This document shows positions 45,577-58,896 of a stretch of 64,000 bases of DNA, piece by piece. The position numbers were made by a program, and so were the translations under genes. The DNA comes from Ceratorhiza oryzae-sativae. Taxonomy: Eukaryota > Basidiomycota > Agaricomycetes > Cantharellales > Ceratobasidiaceae. The stretch's first letter is position 1. Each line of letters opens with the position of its first letter. The notes under the pieces are model-generated. The model searched no databases and had not been told where the DNA came from. It saw nothing but the letters and a program-made list of their open reading frames with translations. The stretch lies in the NCBI GenBank assembly GCA_030998015.1, contig JARWMV010000241.1, forward strand, positions 1,116,001 to 1,180,000, in the 5' to 3' direction.

Positions 45577-48094
45577 TCAGTGGTGGCATTGGAGTTTCTG
45601 CCCCCCAATATTGCAGCCCGCCTCCCGAATGGTGGGAGTGTAGTCCAATATCTGTGCCGACACAGGATGGGGGCTCACGTAGTCCGCTTGTAGTTTGATC
45701 TGCTCAACTAAAACCTCAACTCCAGAAGCTGCTGAAACCAGTCCGAGGAACGGAGGCGACGGATTGAGTGGCCGCGTACAGAATTCGGGGTGAGCTTGCA
45801 ATCCAACAAAGTATGGGTGATCTGATAGCCGCCTGAGTCAAGCATCCAAGCAGATTATATCCGGCGCGAACCTTTCAGCTCCAAGACTTGCATCCGCACC
45901 CCTGCCTCGTCTTTGCCAATAAACTCCATACCACTGCTGGCCAACCTCTCAATATATGCTGGACCGACTTCGTACCTGTGTCGATGACGTTCCCATATGG
46001 TGTCCGCTCCGCCGTACAGCCCTCGAATTTTACTCCAGCTCTTGCTCTCCGGGCTAAAGACGGTGGGTCGAAGCCCGAGTCGCATTGTGCCACCAAGGTG
46101 GGTTTTGGATATCTCCGGCATGTATACAACAACTGCGTCAGAGGTTGTCTCGTCTATCTCGGACGAACATGCATCTACATAATCAGGATACCATCAATAT
46201 GCGTTTTAACTCTATTTTTAAGCATAGAGCTCACTCTTGAGGCCCAGGACATTGCGGGACCATTCTACAACCGCCATCTGAAACCCTAGGCAAATACCCA
46301 AGAAAGGGATCTTCTGCTCCCTCGCCCATTTGATAGCCAGTATCATCCCTTCTGTACCCCGGGAGCCGAATCCACCAGGTACCAAGATACCCCTAGCCAC
46401 CACTTGGGACACTGAGTGATAAATGAATGGGTGACTGCTTACTGCGCGCTAACCAAGGACCTCCAAGCATCATGATATCGAACCGGGTTATTCTCTAACG
46501 TTTCTGGCTCCAGATCCGAGGATTCAACCCACTGGTGTATCGATAAGCTAACAGAACACTCTACGCAACCAACAGACCCTCACTTGGAGTATCAACTTTC
46601 GCTGGCATCGAAAAGCAGAGTGCTCCAGGGATTTTGTGACCGACATGTACGAATCTTTCAGGGCTGTGTACTTGCCCACTAGCACAATGGTAACGCTTTC
46701 GAATAGGCGCTCTTGGCTGGTTGTTTAATATGTGAGAACAGTATTTCACGCTAAATCCTCCAAACCTCACCTCTGAGTAAGACCTTTCCAGCGCTTTGCC
46801 AGGTCTTCGCCCTTCTTTATGAGCGCTGGAGATATGGTTATACTCCCGAGATCAAGTCGCTTTTGTAAAAATTGAACTATCCCTGTTGGTGCATCAACGG
46901 AATTGTTACTCGTGTTGAAATGATACATGCCTACCCTGAGATTGAAGCAGAAGAGGGACGTGGTAAACCGAGGCAAGATCGTGGACCCCAACGACCTGTT
47001 CGGGAGCGACGTGACAAAACATGGAAATTTTTGATTTGGTGGCCGGATCGAGGGGCTGCGGAGATGCAAGTCGCGTCGCGATCTATACCTGAAAGTAAGT
47101 ACGAAGTGCGAGATCCCAAGTGAGGTTGAACATGCCTATGCCAAATCGTTCCATCAATCCCCATCCACAGACAAGTAGAGGTACGTGATATACGCACCAA
47201 GTCGGGCAGTAAGCCAAGACCCCGAAGGTCTCGCACCGTTGCTTGGGTCGGTTTCGTCTTTTGTTCTCCGTGCATGTCGGGGACCAGACTGACGTGAATG
47301 AGGGCAAAATTCGGTGTACCAACCCTAAATTGGAATTGGCGCATTGCTTCGATGAAGGGAGCAGACTCGATATCGCCAACCGTCCCACCCAACTAAAGAA
47401 TGGGTTATATTAGAATGAACGTTCGCGGGAAACATGCAGCTACGAACCTCCACAATGCACACATCTGGTTCTTCTCCGGTATCGTCGACGGGAATTTTGG
47501 ACACTCGCTCAATCCAGTCTTGAATGGCATTCGTGATATGCGGAATAATCTAGGTCTATAAGGTATTGCAATTTTTGTTTCGAGATCAGCATAATGTACC
47601 TGAACCGTTTTGCCCAGGTAATCCCCGCGTCGCTGGTGAGTTATCAGACATAAAGCTCCGGCCCTGCAAGTCATATCTCACCTCCTTCTCAATCACCTCA
47701 CGATACACCTTTCCGGTAGTAAGATTGTTGTCGCGTGAAAGAGTGACGTTTAAATAGCGTTCGTAATTTCCTAAATCAAGATCGACTTCCCCTCCATCAT
47801 TGAGGACATAGACCTCCCCTTAGTAATCAAATCTTTAGCGAAGAAGTTCACTAAAAAAAGTAATCGATTCACCGTGTTCGGTAGGCGCCATAGTTCCTGC
47901 ATCTATGTTCATGTATGGATCTATCTTGATAGAAGTCACTTTGAGGCCGGTGGTCTTCAGAAGCAACCCGGTTGAGGATGCTATCGCCAAAGGTAAGAAA
48001 CTCGGAGTACACGACTTGAAACCTGTGCCACACCTATTACACCTTTGCCGATACCGCTCACTACACCGCCCGAGACGATAATATATTTGGTCAT
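45577..48094 (-). CDS. CTP synthase
   Basis: Thirteen exons give 607 aa: 48094-48034, 47980-47873, 47818-47682, 47632-47600, 47549-47448, 47392-47198, 47082-46935, 46882-46771, 46716-46584, 46531-46443, 46392-46235, 46174-45872, 45821-45577. It makes CTP from UTP, ATP and glutamine. The N-terminal synthase domain starts [18 protein letters not shown] (P-loop-like) with [11 protein letters not shown] and [20 protein letters not shown], then [11 protein letters not shown] and HVSLVP. The C-terminal class-I glutaminase domain has [12 protein letters not shown], the nucleophile elbow GICLGFQMA (Cys) and AHPEF (His-x-Glu). [16 protein letters not shown] is a conserved CTP-synthase segment. The size fits eukaryotic enzymes (about 580-620). 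Introns are mostly near 50 bp; the one at 47083-47197 is 115 bp. Confidence 0.95.
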
Positions 48095-50916
48095 CCCGAA
48101 AGGGTGTGGACTTGGAGGCGGGAATGGTTGGTTAATTTCCCCTGGTGAAGAATTTGGAGTCACGTGAGATAAGTCTTTCCTGGAACGTGCCATCACCATG
48201 CCAGGAGGCGCTCATCATCCCCCGCATTGAGCGTGTTTCATGAGCTTCTGCTATTGACAATATCCTTGATACAATTAAAAATATTGAACCACAATTACAG
48301 TACTATACATCGCACACCCTGTGTGGATCAAAACAAGGCTGAGAGTTCGTGTGGTGAACGTGGGGTGTGGGACGGCGATCTCTCACATCACTGACGTTAT
48401 TTCGCCCGGACCATCCAGAGAAGCGAGATTACGTCCAATAAAAAACGAGGAGGCTAAAGCGTCTAGGTCATGTGAGCGGGCAGCCGGGACAATTCTAATT
48501 GACTGAGTGTGCTGAGTTCCAATTCTAGGTACCTTGGTCGACGATGCGTTCGATTGCAGATCAATTCCAGAACGCCGCCTGATATATATATAAATCTGTA
48601 TGCCGCTCGAAAATTTTCATCAGCACGCGTCTGGCCCGGAAATTGCCATGCTTCTTCCACCAGCCTGGTTGACGATGTGGCGGGGTTTTTGGTTTATGCA
48701 TTTCATTGCTATGTGTATGGGAGAGTGTGACCTTGGCGCAATCAGGGAAAACGTGACGCTCACGCGCAAGAAATATCACTGCCCGCCACTTACACCGATA
48801 CACCAGAGCCGGTCGATGGGATCTCGATTCCACGTTTCGAGCAGTTTGATCGGCCGCCTGTGCGCCCTGTGCCATAGTTTGACGTCATTAGAAATTGAGT
48901 CCGCATGACGGGATGTTAAACAAGCCCGGCAGTAGGTGTGACATGAGGAAGAATGCTGGCTTGAACTGCTTGGCTCGACGTAGGCTCGGCGTGAGGCTTT
49001 AGTGCGTTCAGGACCCAGAAATGGGGCACAGGAGGACTAGACATCGCTCGGGAACTGCAAGCCGTTCGCCTGAGCCGCACATGTCTCGCCCGTCAGCGGA
49101 TACTTCCGAGCGCGGGATACCTCGAGGGAGGAGGGTAGCAAGGTTGGTTGAGATCAAAGATGGGAGCGCTTGGCGTCAACCTGCTCCAATGGCGACCGAT
49201 GCGGACGGGCCTAGCGTATTTTACCATCAGTGAGTATCATAGACGCACACGAGCGCTTACTATGCATGATCGGCGGGCAGGCATGAGCCACTTGATGTGT
49301 AGGAAAGCCGCTGGCCACACCCGCTTACATCAGCCGGCGCTTGGCACACTATCGAGCTCATCAGACACGCACGACCACGGTGTAGACACGAGGTTTCAAT
49401 GACCGGATTACGCTACGGTGGCAAAAGCCAGCCCGCTTCTCTGTCAAAACAGTAACGCGTTGTATACGTGATGGCCGGATGTTGGGCCTGGGCGTTGCGA
49501 AGATGTACGATAACTTGCCCGAGCGATGTAGGTCATGGTCAACTCATAACCTCCACACACGCTTCGTTTTCTCCCCTTGCCCCTGTCCCATCCGGAGCCC
49601 CAACCGTTGGTATCTCGCCCTCGCCGCGTTCCTTGGGGGGCTGTTACGGCCGAAGAGCCCTATGTTATCTCTCTGGTGACGCCATGCCATTGACTAGGTG
49701 AATAGGATGAGCAGAAGAGGCTCGGTTTCTGCGCGTCATTCCCCTGGAAACAACCTCTTCTGGCTCGTCCTGATACCTCAACGGGTTCGCTTGTTCCACG
49801 CAGTCATGCGTTTGCCCTGGTCATCCACAAGAAGAAAGAGGTACGGAGTGCAAGCCGGTATTCATTCTGCTCCGGATCGCCTTCCGTGCACCGTCCGGCA
49901 TGCTCTGCCAGATCCTCAATGTTACCGATAGACTGGCAATATGTCTCCTCCGTCTTAGATCATTTGGATACCCCTGTGTCTACGGCCGGGAGATCCTACG
50001 GTCGGAAGGTCTGGCCGGTGGGGCCACCGGCGAAGGTGCACGTTCCTGTGTGCTCATAACAGGCGTTCCCCGCCCCAGAGTGGCGAGCATTAAGATTAGC
50101 ATACGATATACCTGTTCGCCGCTATATCTGTCGGCAATCCTATCCGACCTCAAGGCCACCTTGGCCCCTTTTCACGTCACTGGAACATGTTGGAGCGAGT
50201 CAATATGCGGAATGTTCTTGCGTAGTCGGAGGCTGTTCTCGTGGGAAAAGGCACCAAGGGAGCATGGATAGCCAGGCGTGGTGCGATCCATCCCTTGCCA
50301 TGTTCTGATCGCGGCGCATCAACAAAAGGCGGGCGGGGCCCGCTCCACTTGACCAATCCTCCGTGTCCGCGGAACTGCGCTATCATCCCACCACTCCAAC
50401 ACGGAACAAACCACGCAGCCCGAAGCTCGGTGCTACCTCAGCCGGTCGAGCGGGAGGATCCAGACCATGGGCCATCGGTTTCTGGTTGGCCCGTGCGGTG
50501 GCACCGCAACTCGCCCAGCGTGATCTCATCGGACGCCAACCTTGTTCCATCGCCCAGAACGCGGGGTGTGATCGTTCCATTTTGGGCGGGCAATCGGGCA
50601 CGAGCGCGTCAATAAAGTTTACGTGGTGGAATTTTTTTCTTTTCGGGGGACGCGCACACCGCAGTTTGATGTTTGGGCTCACTGAAGCGTGAATTTCGCT
50701 TACCCCAAATTTATGGGCTTGTGGTCGGGTAGATGCTGGGCCTAGACAACGTACCGAGCGATGTTCGGGCGTCGGTACGTATAGGGAAGGTGGGAAATAG
50801 TATATTGGACGGGCCGTGTACAGACAGGATGACAATAAATACCAGCCACTCCGCGTGGTTATAAATACACGACGAGGGATGAAATGGACAGAGTGAAGGA
50901 GAACAAGTCTAGTCTA
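48095..50916. other. 2.8-kb interval without a supportable gene
   Basis: Starts with the CTP synthase promoter region. The rest has ordinary CpG content but only short open frames in all phases (the longest about 150 codons, 50,383-50,835 minus, Pro/Arg-rich and unlike any family). No splice-consistent chain of conserved-looking segments could be built. It may hold long UTRs, non-coding RNA or an eroded gene. Confidence 0.4.
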
Positions 50917-51707
50917 TTACACGTAGCGCTGTTTGACCGCGTCCCAGGGGGCCTGGGCGGCGGGATAGAGATCCACGAGACGGTCCATGTCCGCCTCTGG
51001 AATGCGGTTGAGGTCGATCGAGGCCCAATAACGGTTGAGGATGAAGAGAATGTCTTGGGCGTCTGCGTCGGTGTTGCGGCTATTCATGTCAGTGTGGGCT
51101 TGACATGGGACTGGGCTAGACTCACATGGCCCAGACGCGGAGCTTGGCGCGCATAAACTCGGTCACGGACAGGACTGCTTGGAGTGAGTATGGGCCGACG
51201 ACGAGCGGTGAGGCATCGCACTTACAGGGCAAGTTTTGGACGGCCATCACCGTCTGCGCGTTGAGGTTGCGCGGGCCCTCTTCACCCGCAATGCAAATCT
51301 CGATCTGTCGCGAAATGAATTTGGGCCAGGATGATCGGCTGGACACACGTACCTCGACAGGTGGGATGGACTCGTTGTAGCGAACGAACAGGCGGTTGGC
51401 GTACGAGGCCATGTAGGAGGTCATGGCGTCGGTGTCCCCCCTCTGGACGGCATCGCGGACGTGGCGGAAGCTGCTCATGACGATGCAGACGATTTCCTGC
51501 GGCAATCAAAGGCGGCCAGTCAGCCGCTGACATCACGCTGCGGGGGATCGGCGTGGGGAAGCGCACCTCGGTGTCCCTGCCGGGGCCGTCGAGGGCGATG
51601 GTCTCGAAGTTGCCGGCAAAGGCATGGGTGATGTTGTCCTGGTTGAGGATGTCTGCGAGGAGTGCGGCGGCGGCGAAGAGCTGGGTGGTCCTTGACTGCA
51701 TACCCAT
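50917..51707 (-). CDS. Hypothetical protein, nucleotidyltransferase-fold-like
   Basis: Five exons (51707-51567, 51496-51353, 51304-51226, 51174-51126, 51079-50917) give 191 aa with all introns GT-AG and frame preserved. Motif order: a helical start (LFAAAALLADILNQDNITHA), FAGNFETIALDGPGRDTEEI, VCIV, a central helix (DAVQRGDTDAMTSYMASYAN), RLFVRYNESIPPVEIEIC, LSVTEFMRAKLRVWAIR, DAQDILFILNRYW. The order F-G-x-F...GRDTxEI resembles the GG...RxTxDID entry of small nucleotidyltransferase-fold proteins, and SVTEFMRAKLRVWAIR resembles their substrate helix. The usual metal-binding DxD reads EIV here, so catalysis is doubtful. Function unknown. Confidence 0.6.
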
Positions 51708-52109
51708 GGGTGGAGATGCATCGCAGCGGGCAGCTCGATGGGCTGGTTAAGAAGGCGAGGGCAAATCGGGAGCGGGGGAGGGCTGGATGGTGTCCGGCGG
51801 CAGGTCGCGGCGCCACGACGATTTCAGACTGGGCGTGCGGTGGTCAGCTGAACAGCGCAGCCGGGCGCACAGAGAGCCAGGGCATGCGTGGGCCACGAGG
51901 CCGGGTGTCAGAGCAGCCCCGGGTGCTCGCTGGCGGATGGCTGGGGGCAGCCCACTGAAACGGGCGTCTGGGGCCGCAGCTCGCCTCGGATTGAAACCCC
52001 GCGAGTGAATGCACCGTGCACATTCGCCAGATGCATACACCCCATATAAGCGACAGACGGACCCCAGGGGCGGTGCTCCCGGCTTCGTTCTCGTCCACGA
52101 CCGCGATTG
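51708..52109. promoter_or_regulatory. Divergent promoter region, hypothetical gene and MRS2
   Basis: 402 bp of GC-rich DNA separate the two start codons, which face away from each other. A shared bidirectional promoter is likely by position. No TATA box is evident. CATATAAG near 52,043 is a weak candidate for the MRS2 side. Confidence 0.4.
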
Positions 52110-53957
52110 ATGCTGCCTGCGCTCGCTCGACGCCTGGCCGGCTGCGTGCGCACGCGAGCGGCTCTGGGGCCCCTCGTCTCAGTTGAGCCCCGCTCTTCGG
52201 CCGAAGCAGCGTCCAGTCACCTGCGCGCGGCGAGCAACTGGGCATTCCGGGGCCTGTCCGACGGCGACGACGAGGCCGCCCGCTCGGCTATCCTCGAGAA
52301 CGCCCTCAAGGGCAGGCAACCCACAGATCTGATGCTCAGGTGTCCGTCGTCCTTCCTTGTCGAGTATCCTCTCTGATCGACCGCTCCAGGCACTGTGCTC
52401 GACGCACAAGGTTTCTCCATCCGTCACCAGACTCACCACTCTCCACTCACGCATCCCCCGCACAGGCAACGTCAAGAGCGTGTCCGGCCAGTTTACAAAG
52501 TCCGATCTATGTGCCGAGCACCGTCTCAATGTACGTCCGTCACATGCCTCCGATCCTCTCCCTCTGATCCGTGTTCGTCGACGACGCTATACAGCCCCGT
52601 GACTTGCGCAAAATCGACTCGCGCATCCCAAACCTCGTCCCGACCATCCTCACACGCAAGGAGGCTATCCTGGTGCGGTCTAGACCCCTCCCCCCCTCCG
52701 CTTGACGCGACCACGCTCTGATCTTTCGACTCTCCAGGTCAACATCCTGCACATACGTGCTCTGATCAAGGCAGACGCGGTCATCCTCTTCGACTCATAT
52801 GGATCCGCCGACTCCCGTCTTCATTCCGTCTTTCTCTACCATCTCGAAGTGAGCCCCCGCCGTAGTTTGCACTCAGATCCTAAATCGCTTGCCATATCAA
52901 GCACAACCTCAGGCAGAAGACTACGTCACTTCCCTACGAGTTTCGCGCCCTCGAATCCATCCTCGTCTCTGTGCTCTCTGCCCTCGAGGCAGAGATGGTG
53001 TTCACTCGCCACCTGGTTGGCGGTCTCCTCGCAGAACTAGAGGACGACATTGACCGCGACAAGTTCAAGCGTCTTCTCCACTATTCCCGCCGTCTTCAAG
53101 GCTTCATGAACCGGGCAAAATTGGTGCAAGCCGCGCTGGAAGAAGTTCTCCAGCAAGGTACGACTTTCTCAACTAGTCGCTTCCCCAGCCTGACCCAACC
53201 CCGCGCAGACGAGGATCTCAACGCAATGTACTTGACGGATGCTAAACTTGGCATCCAACGAAATTTGCAAGACCACGAGGACCTCGAAGTATTGCTCGAG
53301 TCATTCGACAAGCAGGTAGAAGAAATCGTCAACGAAGCAGAGACAACCATTGTGAGTTTGAGCCGCTCGAAAGGCTGCAGCGGATTGATAGGTCGCTTTG
53401 TCATCCAGAGCAATGTCCAATCCACTCAAGAAATTGTCGAACTCATTCTCGACTCGAATCGCAATGCGCTGCTCGCCCTCGACCTAAAGGTCTCCATCGG
53501 CACCTTTGGGATAGGTGTTGGTGCGCTTGTCGCCGGCTTGTTCGGTATGAATGTGCGTGTCCTCCTCGCACCAGCCTCAACCCAACTGTCTCATTTTTGA
53601 CCTCCAGCTACAAAGTCATTTTGAAGATGATGTGTATGCCTTTTACGCCATATCTGGCATCGCAGTGGGAGTTGCCGGTCTGGTAGCAACTGCAGGAATG
53701 CGACGGTACGTCCCACGCCCGCTCCCCGTTGGCCCCGACTGCTGGGTGAGGTTACTACAAACAGAGCGTGTCTGCCGGAAATCACCCAAATTACTCCTCG
53801 TTTCTTCTCAAAGCCTCATCCACCTCACCATGTGTTGTCCTCTCCACCCTCGCGTGCCCCCCTTTTCCCTTTTTTTCGTCCCCCATCACACGCCTCACAA
53901 TTTGCGCACCCGACCCTGTGCACCGCGCTCCCTTTCGCATCCCCCGCGCTCTCGTAA
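52110..53957 (+). CDS. Mitochondrial magnesium channel MRS2/LPE10
   Basis: Ten exons: 52110-52341, 52390-52410, 52466-52530, 52595-52672, 52738-52848, 52902-53157, 53209-53351, 53409-53552, 53608-53705 and a last exon taken as 53765-53957, about 446 aa. An Arg-rich N-terminus (LARRLAGCVRTRAALG) suits a mitochondrial presequence. The MRS2 core follows: PRDLRKIDSRIPNLVPTILT, ILHIRALIKADAVILFD, LPYEFRALESILVSVLSALE, the long helices with YLTDAKLG and DLEVLLESF, TM1 with the selectivity motif YGMN-equivalent FGMN, an acidic loop (SHFEDDVY) and TM2. It forms a homo-oligomeric Mg2+ channel in the inner membrane. The C-terminus is uncertain: another acceptor two bases on (53,767) would give a longer tail ending at 54,121. 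Confidence 0.88.
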
Positions 53958-56900
53958 GCTTGACATGCCCTCTACCTCGTCTTCTTGGGGTCTGGGTTTT
54001 GCTCTCTGAACTGGCACTCCGCATCGCAAGGCTTGATCCACACCCCCGCATTCCCCCACCTCCCCACTTTCACGATGCGCCTTCTTTACTCATTGTTCTC
54101 GTGTCCCCAAAAACATCCTGATACGCGGCTTGTTCGACGGATTATTGACGGCCGAACGTTATCGACTCTTAATCTCGCAGGCTAGCTCAAATCCGGCGGG
54201 TGGGTCTTAGCAGTCCCACACTGCAAAGCCAGACTCGGCGGAAACGCGGGTGGCTGCCGTCCTCGTTGCGGTCGCATGCTGGGGCGAACACGGACGCAAG
54301 TGCTGGGCGCTGGCCTTGGCTACGATAAAATAGCCCGGTTTCACGCTATCGGTTGGTGGAGGAGCCCGGTGGAATAAAGCGGTAGTATGGGCCAGGATTG
54401 GTGGGTCCATCGTGGTGTATTTCGATACGTCGCCACTTAATTTAATAGACTATTTCACTACTCGAACTTCTTATGGCTGTAACGTGCAAAAGCCGTGGGG
54501 TGGAGCTAGCGGATACGGCTTCAGACAGGCCATTCTCCGGACGGGCGGGATGAATGTCGTGGCAGACCGCAGAGAGGCCGCACAATGGCCGAGGGCAACG
54601 GGGGTATACGTTAGCTCGACACACGCGGCCTCGCTAGACCATACCTGGATGGGGTTCAACAACAGTGTTCAAGTACTTTGGAACAGAGGGAGTGGCGTCG
54701 GAGCGCAATACTAGTCACGGCAATACGAGTCGCGAGTCTAGCTCAGAAACGACACGGTAAAGCTGAACATTGCTGCGGTAGTTGGGATGGCACCTAAGGG
54801 CACCCCGCTTGAGATATATGGCATGCTGGGCGATAATCAAAGGCACCAGGAGCGTGTGGACATGAACGCAGGCCTACGCCAAGCCATGCTTGTGGAGGTG
54901 GGGAACACGGGACTCCCGCTAGGAGGCACGGTGCGAGATCCGAGACGTGGCGTGGTGGCCGAGATGTGGGGTAACTAGGCTACAAATGCGGGGGGGCCTA
55001 GCGTAGGGTTCAAGGACAGCTTGAAAGCTAAGGGTTATTATGGCTCACATCATCTCTTCATCTTGGATATAAGTTGTTATCGATGAGACTTTACTTGATG
55101 CTTAGAATCTTTCTGGCTCAAAATGATTCCATCAAATACGCATGATCCTTACTCTAATAACTTCTTCGATATCCCACAGCTTTTTACGGCCACCAACCCA
55201 GACATAAACTTCGAGTGTCCCGAAATGCCTCGAAACACATTTGTCATACGTGCGCTAATATCGCCCACAACAACCGGTCCTTCTAAGGCGTCGCAGGTCA
55301 AAGTCCGCTCGAGTACGTCATCATCACGCATACACCTGGGGTCTTCGCCCGCTTGTATGATCACCTAGTACTACGTCATCAGCCACAAAACATGGCGCCG
55401 TTCACTAAACCTCCACTCTTCATCGTCAACTTTCGTCGGTGGGTACCCTTAGGGAAAGGAATGAAGCATAAACAAGCTGGAAAGATGTTGAGACCTCAGC
55501 GTTATTGCCATTTTACAGATATTTCTTCTGCAAACAAGAGGGATTCGTGAAACCAGTACCTGGTCTTGGCTAACCGTCAGCCTTGGTCCCGTCAGAAATT
55601 AGTGTTCTCGAATCGATATAGCTTCTTATTGGGTGTCATTTCATGTACTAACATCTCCCTGGAATTGTTCAGAAGCATGGAGCCGAATTACGAGGTTCAA
55701 CATTCGGGTGACTAGACGGTAAAAAATCGGTAGAATTTTAGCGTACTTATACAAGAAACCACCCGAGAAGTGTATATAGCCAGGAGGAGGAACTATCTTG
55801 AGACTTATGATCCTGGATTAGGCCCGCACGACTCTGAGTCGCGAGTATTCAAACCTACCATATTAAACACCCTCCCAGTTTTCCAACCCCACAAGATGTA
55901 ATGTATGGGGCTTTTCTGAAAATATGGACAACATACTCAACGTCTCTGATATATAAAAACCCACTTGCTTTGTTTAGACAACCGATTCCTTCACTTCACA
56001 TCCTCTGGGATCCGGTCAAGAATACGGGCATGTTGCACACTGGCCCCTGCCTTGATGAGTAAACCGAATCTCCTGGCGATTTGCTGGTTCAAACCGTTAG
56101 TAATTGGCTCTGAACCAGTTTTTGGATGTGAAAAATCCTCAATTCTTATTTCAAGCTTATTTGTCAACTGATTACCCCGACCCCGACCAGATCGCGGTCA
56201 TCTTACAACTGTATCAATACAATGAACTTTCAGGATATTATTGATTTGAAGCTGAAAGTCACGGGCATGCTCGCGGTAACTCGATTCTTTGAGTTTATAT
56301 TCATGTGTGAATCAACCTGGTGTTCAGAAATTTATCTGGGTGTACAGATGGCTAGCACTACTTCCCATTGGTTCCCTTGCTGGTACACTTTTCGATTTCC
56401 CCCGTTTCACCTTCTATCTTCCGGCGTTGGCTGGAGCAACGGTCAACTTAAGGGCTTTGCAAGGGCTTCATTACGGCGCATTAAATGGCGAATGACCATC
56501 TCTAGTCGTTGGCCATCAAACGGTTTTCCGGGCCCCATCTACAAATCTTAGTTAAACGCATACATTCAGCATTCGCCGCCCCCTAAACTCGACCCAGGGT
56601 TAAGTTATGAACTTCCGCTGAGAAAAAAAAAAGAATTTGCATAATTAACCTAGACTGTAGGCCGGATCAGTTCTGCGTATATGCTCGAATACGCGGAGCC
56701 TAGTACCTCTATTCGTTCTAGGCAGTTCATTTGCTCGGAATCAGCCAGCCCTACAAAAATTATTACTTCTTTGCGCGTTTTTCTGTGAGCATCTATGCCA
56801 ATTAGACAACTGCCAAGCTGCAGCTTGTATGATATCATCTCTTTCTTAGCAACGAATTACTTCGAAAAGTGATCGTATAGTCTTATCCTGGCGTTCTTTC

Positions 56901-58611
56901 TCTTTTCTGGCCTTCACCCAAGTATCGCGAACATTTTACTGATCGCCTTTATACCCTCCCAAACTGGATATCCCTACTCCCAAATCTGTGCGCATCCTAT
57001 GACCATGCTAGGTCAGGAATATTTTCCACAAACTAATGGCTGGATTTTGGTCAACCTAAACGTAATGGTCGCGTGCTGATAAACAATTATACAGGACAAC
57101 GTGGGTACCTGAATTCGATAACCTGGCGGTTCCCAGCTGTTGGCGTTCACATGCAAATTGAAAACCTGCACTCCCGATTCAGCCTCGCCTCGCGAAGCCC
57201 CTAGCCCGATGTCCAGTTACAAGAGCGGACATACATGCTTGCGTTTGACAGCCCTGAAAGTCGTGTACTCTTATTCGTATGGCTTTAGGTTGTAGCTAAC
57301 CTTGTTCTATTTACCTGCCAGAGACTTAGTGGATATAATCACGCTGACACTGCGGGGACAAATTGCCGTATACGCTGGGTTGGTGGCCGAGCCCGGATCG
57401 TCGGTTGCATGTCACGAGTTAATTTCAATAGTTAGGCGATAGAATTTGAGTTAATGCTTGTACTGACTCGCTACCATTCTGTACGTCGCCGCATGTTTGC
57501 CCTATCAACCCGGACCTCACCTGACTCTATAGTCGAGTTTACCACAGGGTCTGGTTTAGGGGGTGGCGACAAGGACTAGGTTCTTTAGACCCCGGTCGCT
57601 TCAATTCAGAAAGCCGCGATGACTCCCCCATTGAAAGCCTCGTGGTCCCTACGCAAGCATGGCTGTGGCTCGTCTGCCAGGTCACATCCCCGTCACTGTG
57701 CTTCACGGCACAGCCATATCGATCATCTCAAATGAACCCAGTGGCAAGGTTTTGAATCGCAACATTCTCGAGTTAATTCAAGGCTACACTCTAGGAAACT
57801 CAAGTATCTATCGGGCCCGAGCTTGGATCTCTGAAAGTGACGCGTGACTCTTGTGAATGATCACCCTACGTCTTGGCTTTCGTCCGAAGAGAGGTATGGA
57901 TTCTTTCGCCCCAGGACCCGAAATCCCGAAATTAGATTTTTGACTTTTTTTCTACTTCAATTAAACTAAATCCTAAACTCACACTGTAAGCGTATTACAC
58001 GAGTCATATGTCTCGTAAGATATTGAAGCACAGGAATCAAGGCGAGAGCACGGACACAAGATTCTTCACTCGACGTGCAGGTGTCCCGAGTCCCGGGACG
58101 CAGTTGATCCCATGCCGCTTCAGTAAATTCAATCTTGACACACGCGTATCACGCGCGTGGGACAATAAATAATGTTTATTAAATATGTACTCAAGGACAA
58201 ACCATATCACGTGAAGCCAACGTAACATTCCAGACGTGCTTGCTCCTCGTGGCTGCAATGTAGTCCACCTACATAGAGCTTACCGGCACCTCTGGTTCAA
58301 ATATGGCCACGAGGAAATGCTCATGTCTTGATCCGCTATGTAACATTCAGCTCAGGGGAGGTCCGCACAAACCACAAGCCAGATTTGAACCGATTGTTTA
58401 TTACTTGCGTGTAATGGGATTATCCGATACTGTTATGGCCGGCCTAAACCCAGCTCATTCATAGGTAAGCAATACTCTAAATCTTTCCAAACGTAACTTT
58501 GGTTGAACTTGTCCAGCCTTCGCCACCAATCTTATTACACAAGTACACATGCACAGCATCGCTCAGCCAAGCCCTGAAAATCTATCTAGCGTATACTAGC
58601 TCCACAAGTCT
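53958..58611. other. 4.6-kb gene-poor interval
   Basis: Open frames are short and scattered. The longest are 54,412-54,714 and 56,222-56,551 plus; a hydrophobic frame at 56,289-56,495 (KFIWVYRWLALLPIGSLAGT) looks protein-like, but I could not extend it by splicing. CpG is present, so this is not the silenced block. No LTR, tRNA or tandem repeat was seen. It may contain an eroded gene or old DNA transposons. Confidence 0.4.
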
Positions 58612-58740
58612 ATGTATGCTCCCGAGCACTCATTAGACCCGGAGTAGCGCGGGCTACCAGTGCTATCAGCATCTAGTTAGCGCTCAGAAGCATACTTAGA
58701 CAGTGGGGCTAGATTTTAGGGGGGTTGGCTCTGAGCGGCA
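58612..58740. repeat. Unclassified dispersed repeat, CpG-intact copy
   Basis: Counterpart of 39,769-39,925. Reads GAGCACTCATTAGACC, then TAGCGCGGGCTACCAGTGCT, AGTTAGCGCTCAGAAGC and TTAGACAGTGGG, then CTAGATTTT and TTGGCTCTGAGCGG. It lies 150 bp upstream of the first membrane-protein gene, so it could sit in its promoter. Confidence 0.65.
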
Positions 58741-58896
58741 CCGCATAGCGGACCCCTCGTTTTGATTGGCCCGAGAGATGGCTGAGCTTCACCCAGCCTC
58801 TAGAGTTTGGATTGATGAGCGCTTGTCAGGTCGATAAATAGATAGCACTGTTCATGTGAGGCTTGGTATGTCTTTCCTCTGATTTTGGGTTCAGCG

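Noticed and set aside
50383..50835. A 150-codon minus-strand frame
   Set aside because: Pro/Arg-rich with no recognisable motif, and other frames over the same bases are equally long; more likely chance in GC-rich DNA.
54412..54978. Two open plus-strand frames (100 and 63 codons) that could be one gene
   Set aside because: No family resemblance, no splice-compatible link and no good start context.
56289..56495. Hydrophobic frame KFIWVYRWLALLPIGSLAGT resembling a membrane protein
   Set aside because: I could not find upstream or downstream exons in frame; recorded only as a possible eroded gene.
58280..58310. GGTTCAAATA resembling a tRNA T-loop
   Set aside because: No acceptor stem or anticodon arm can be folded around it.
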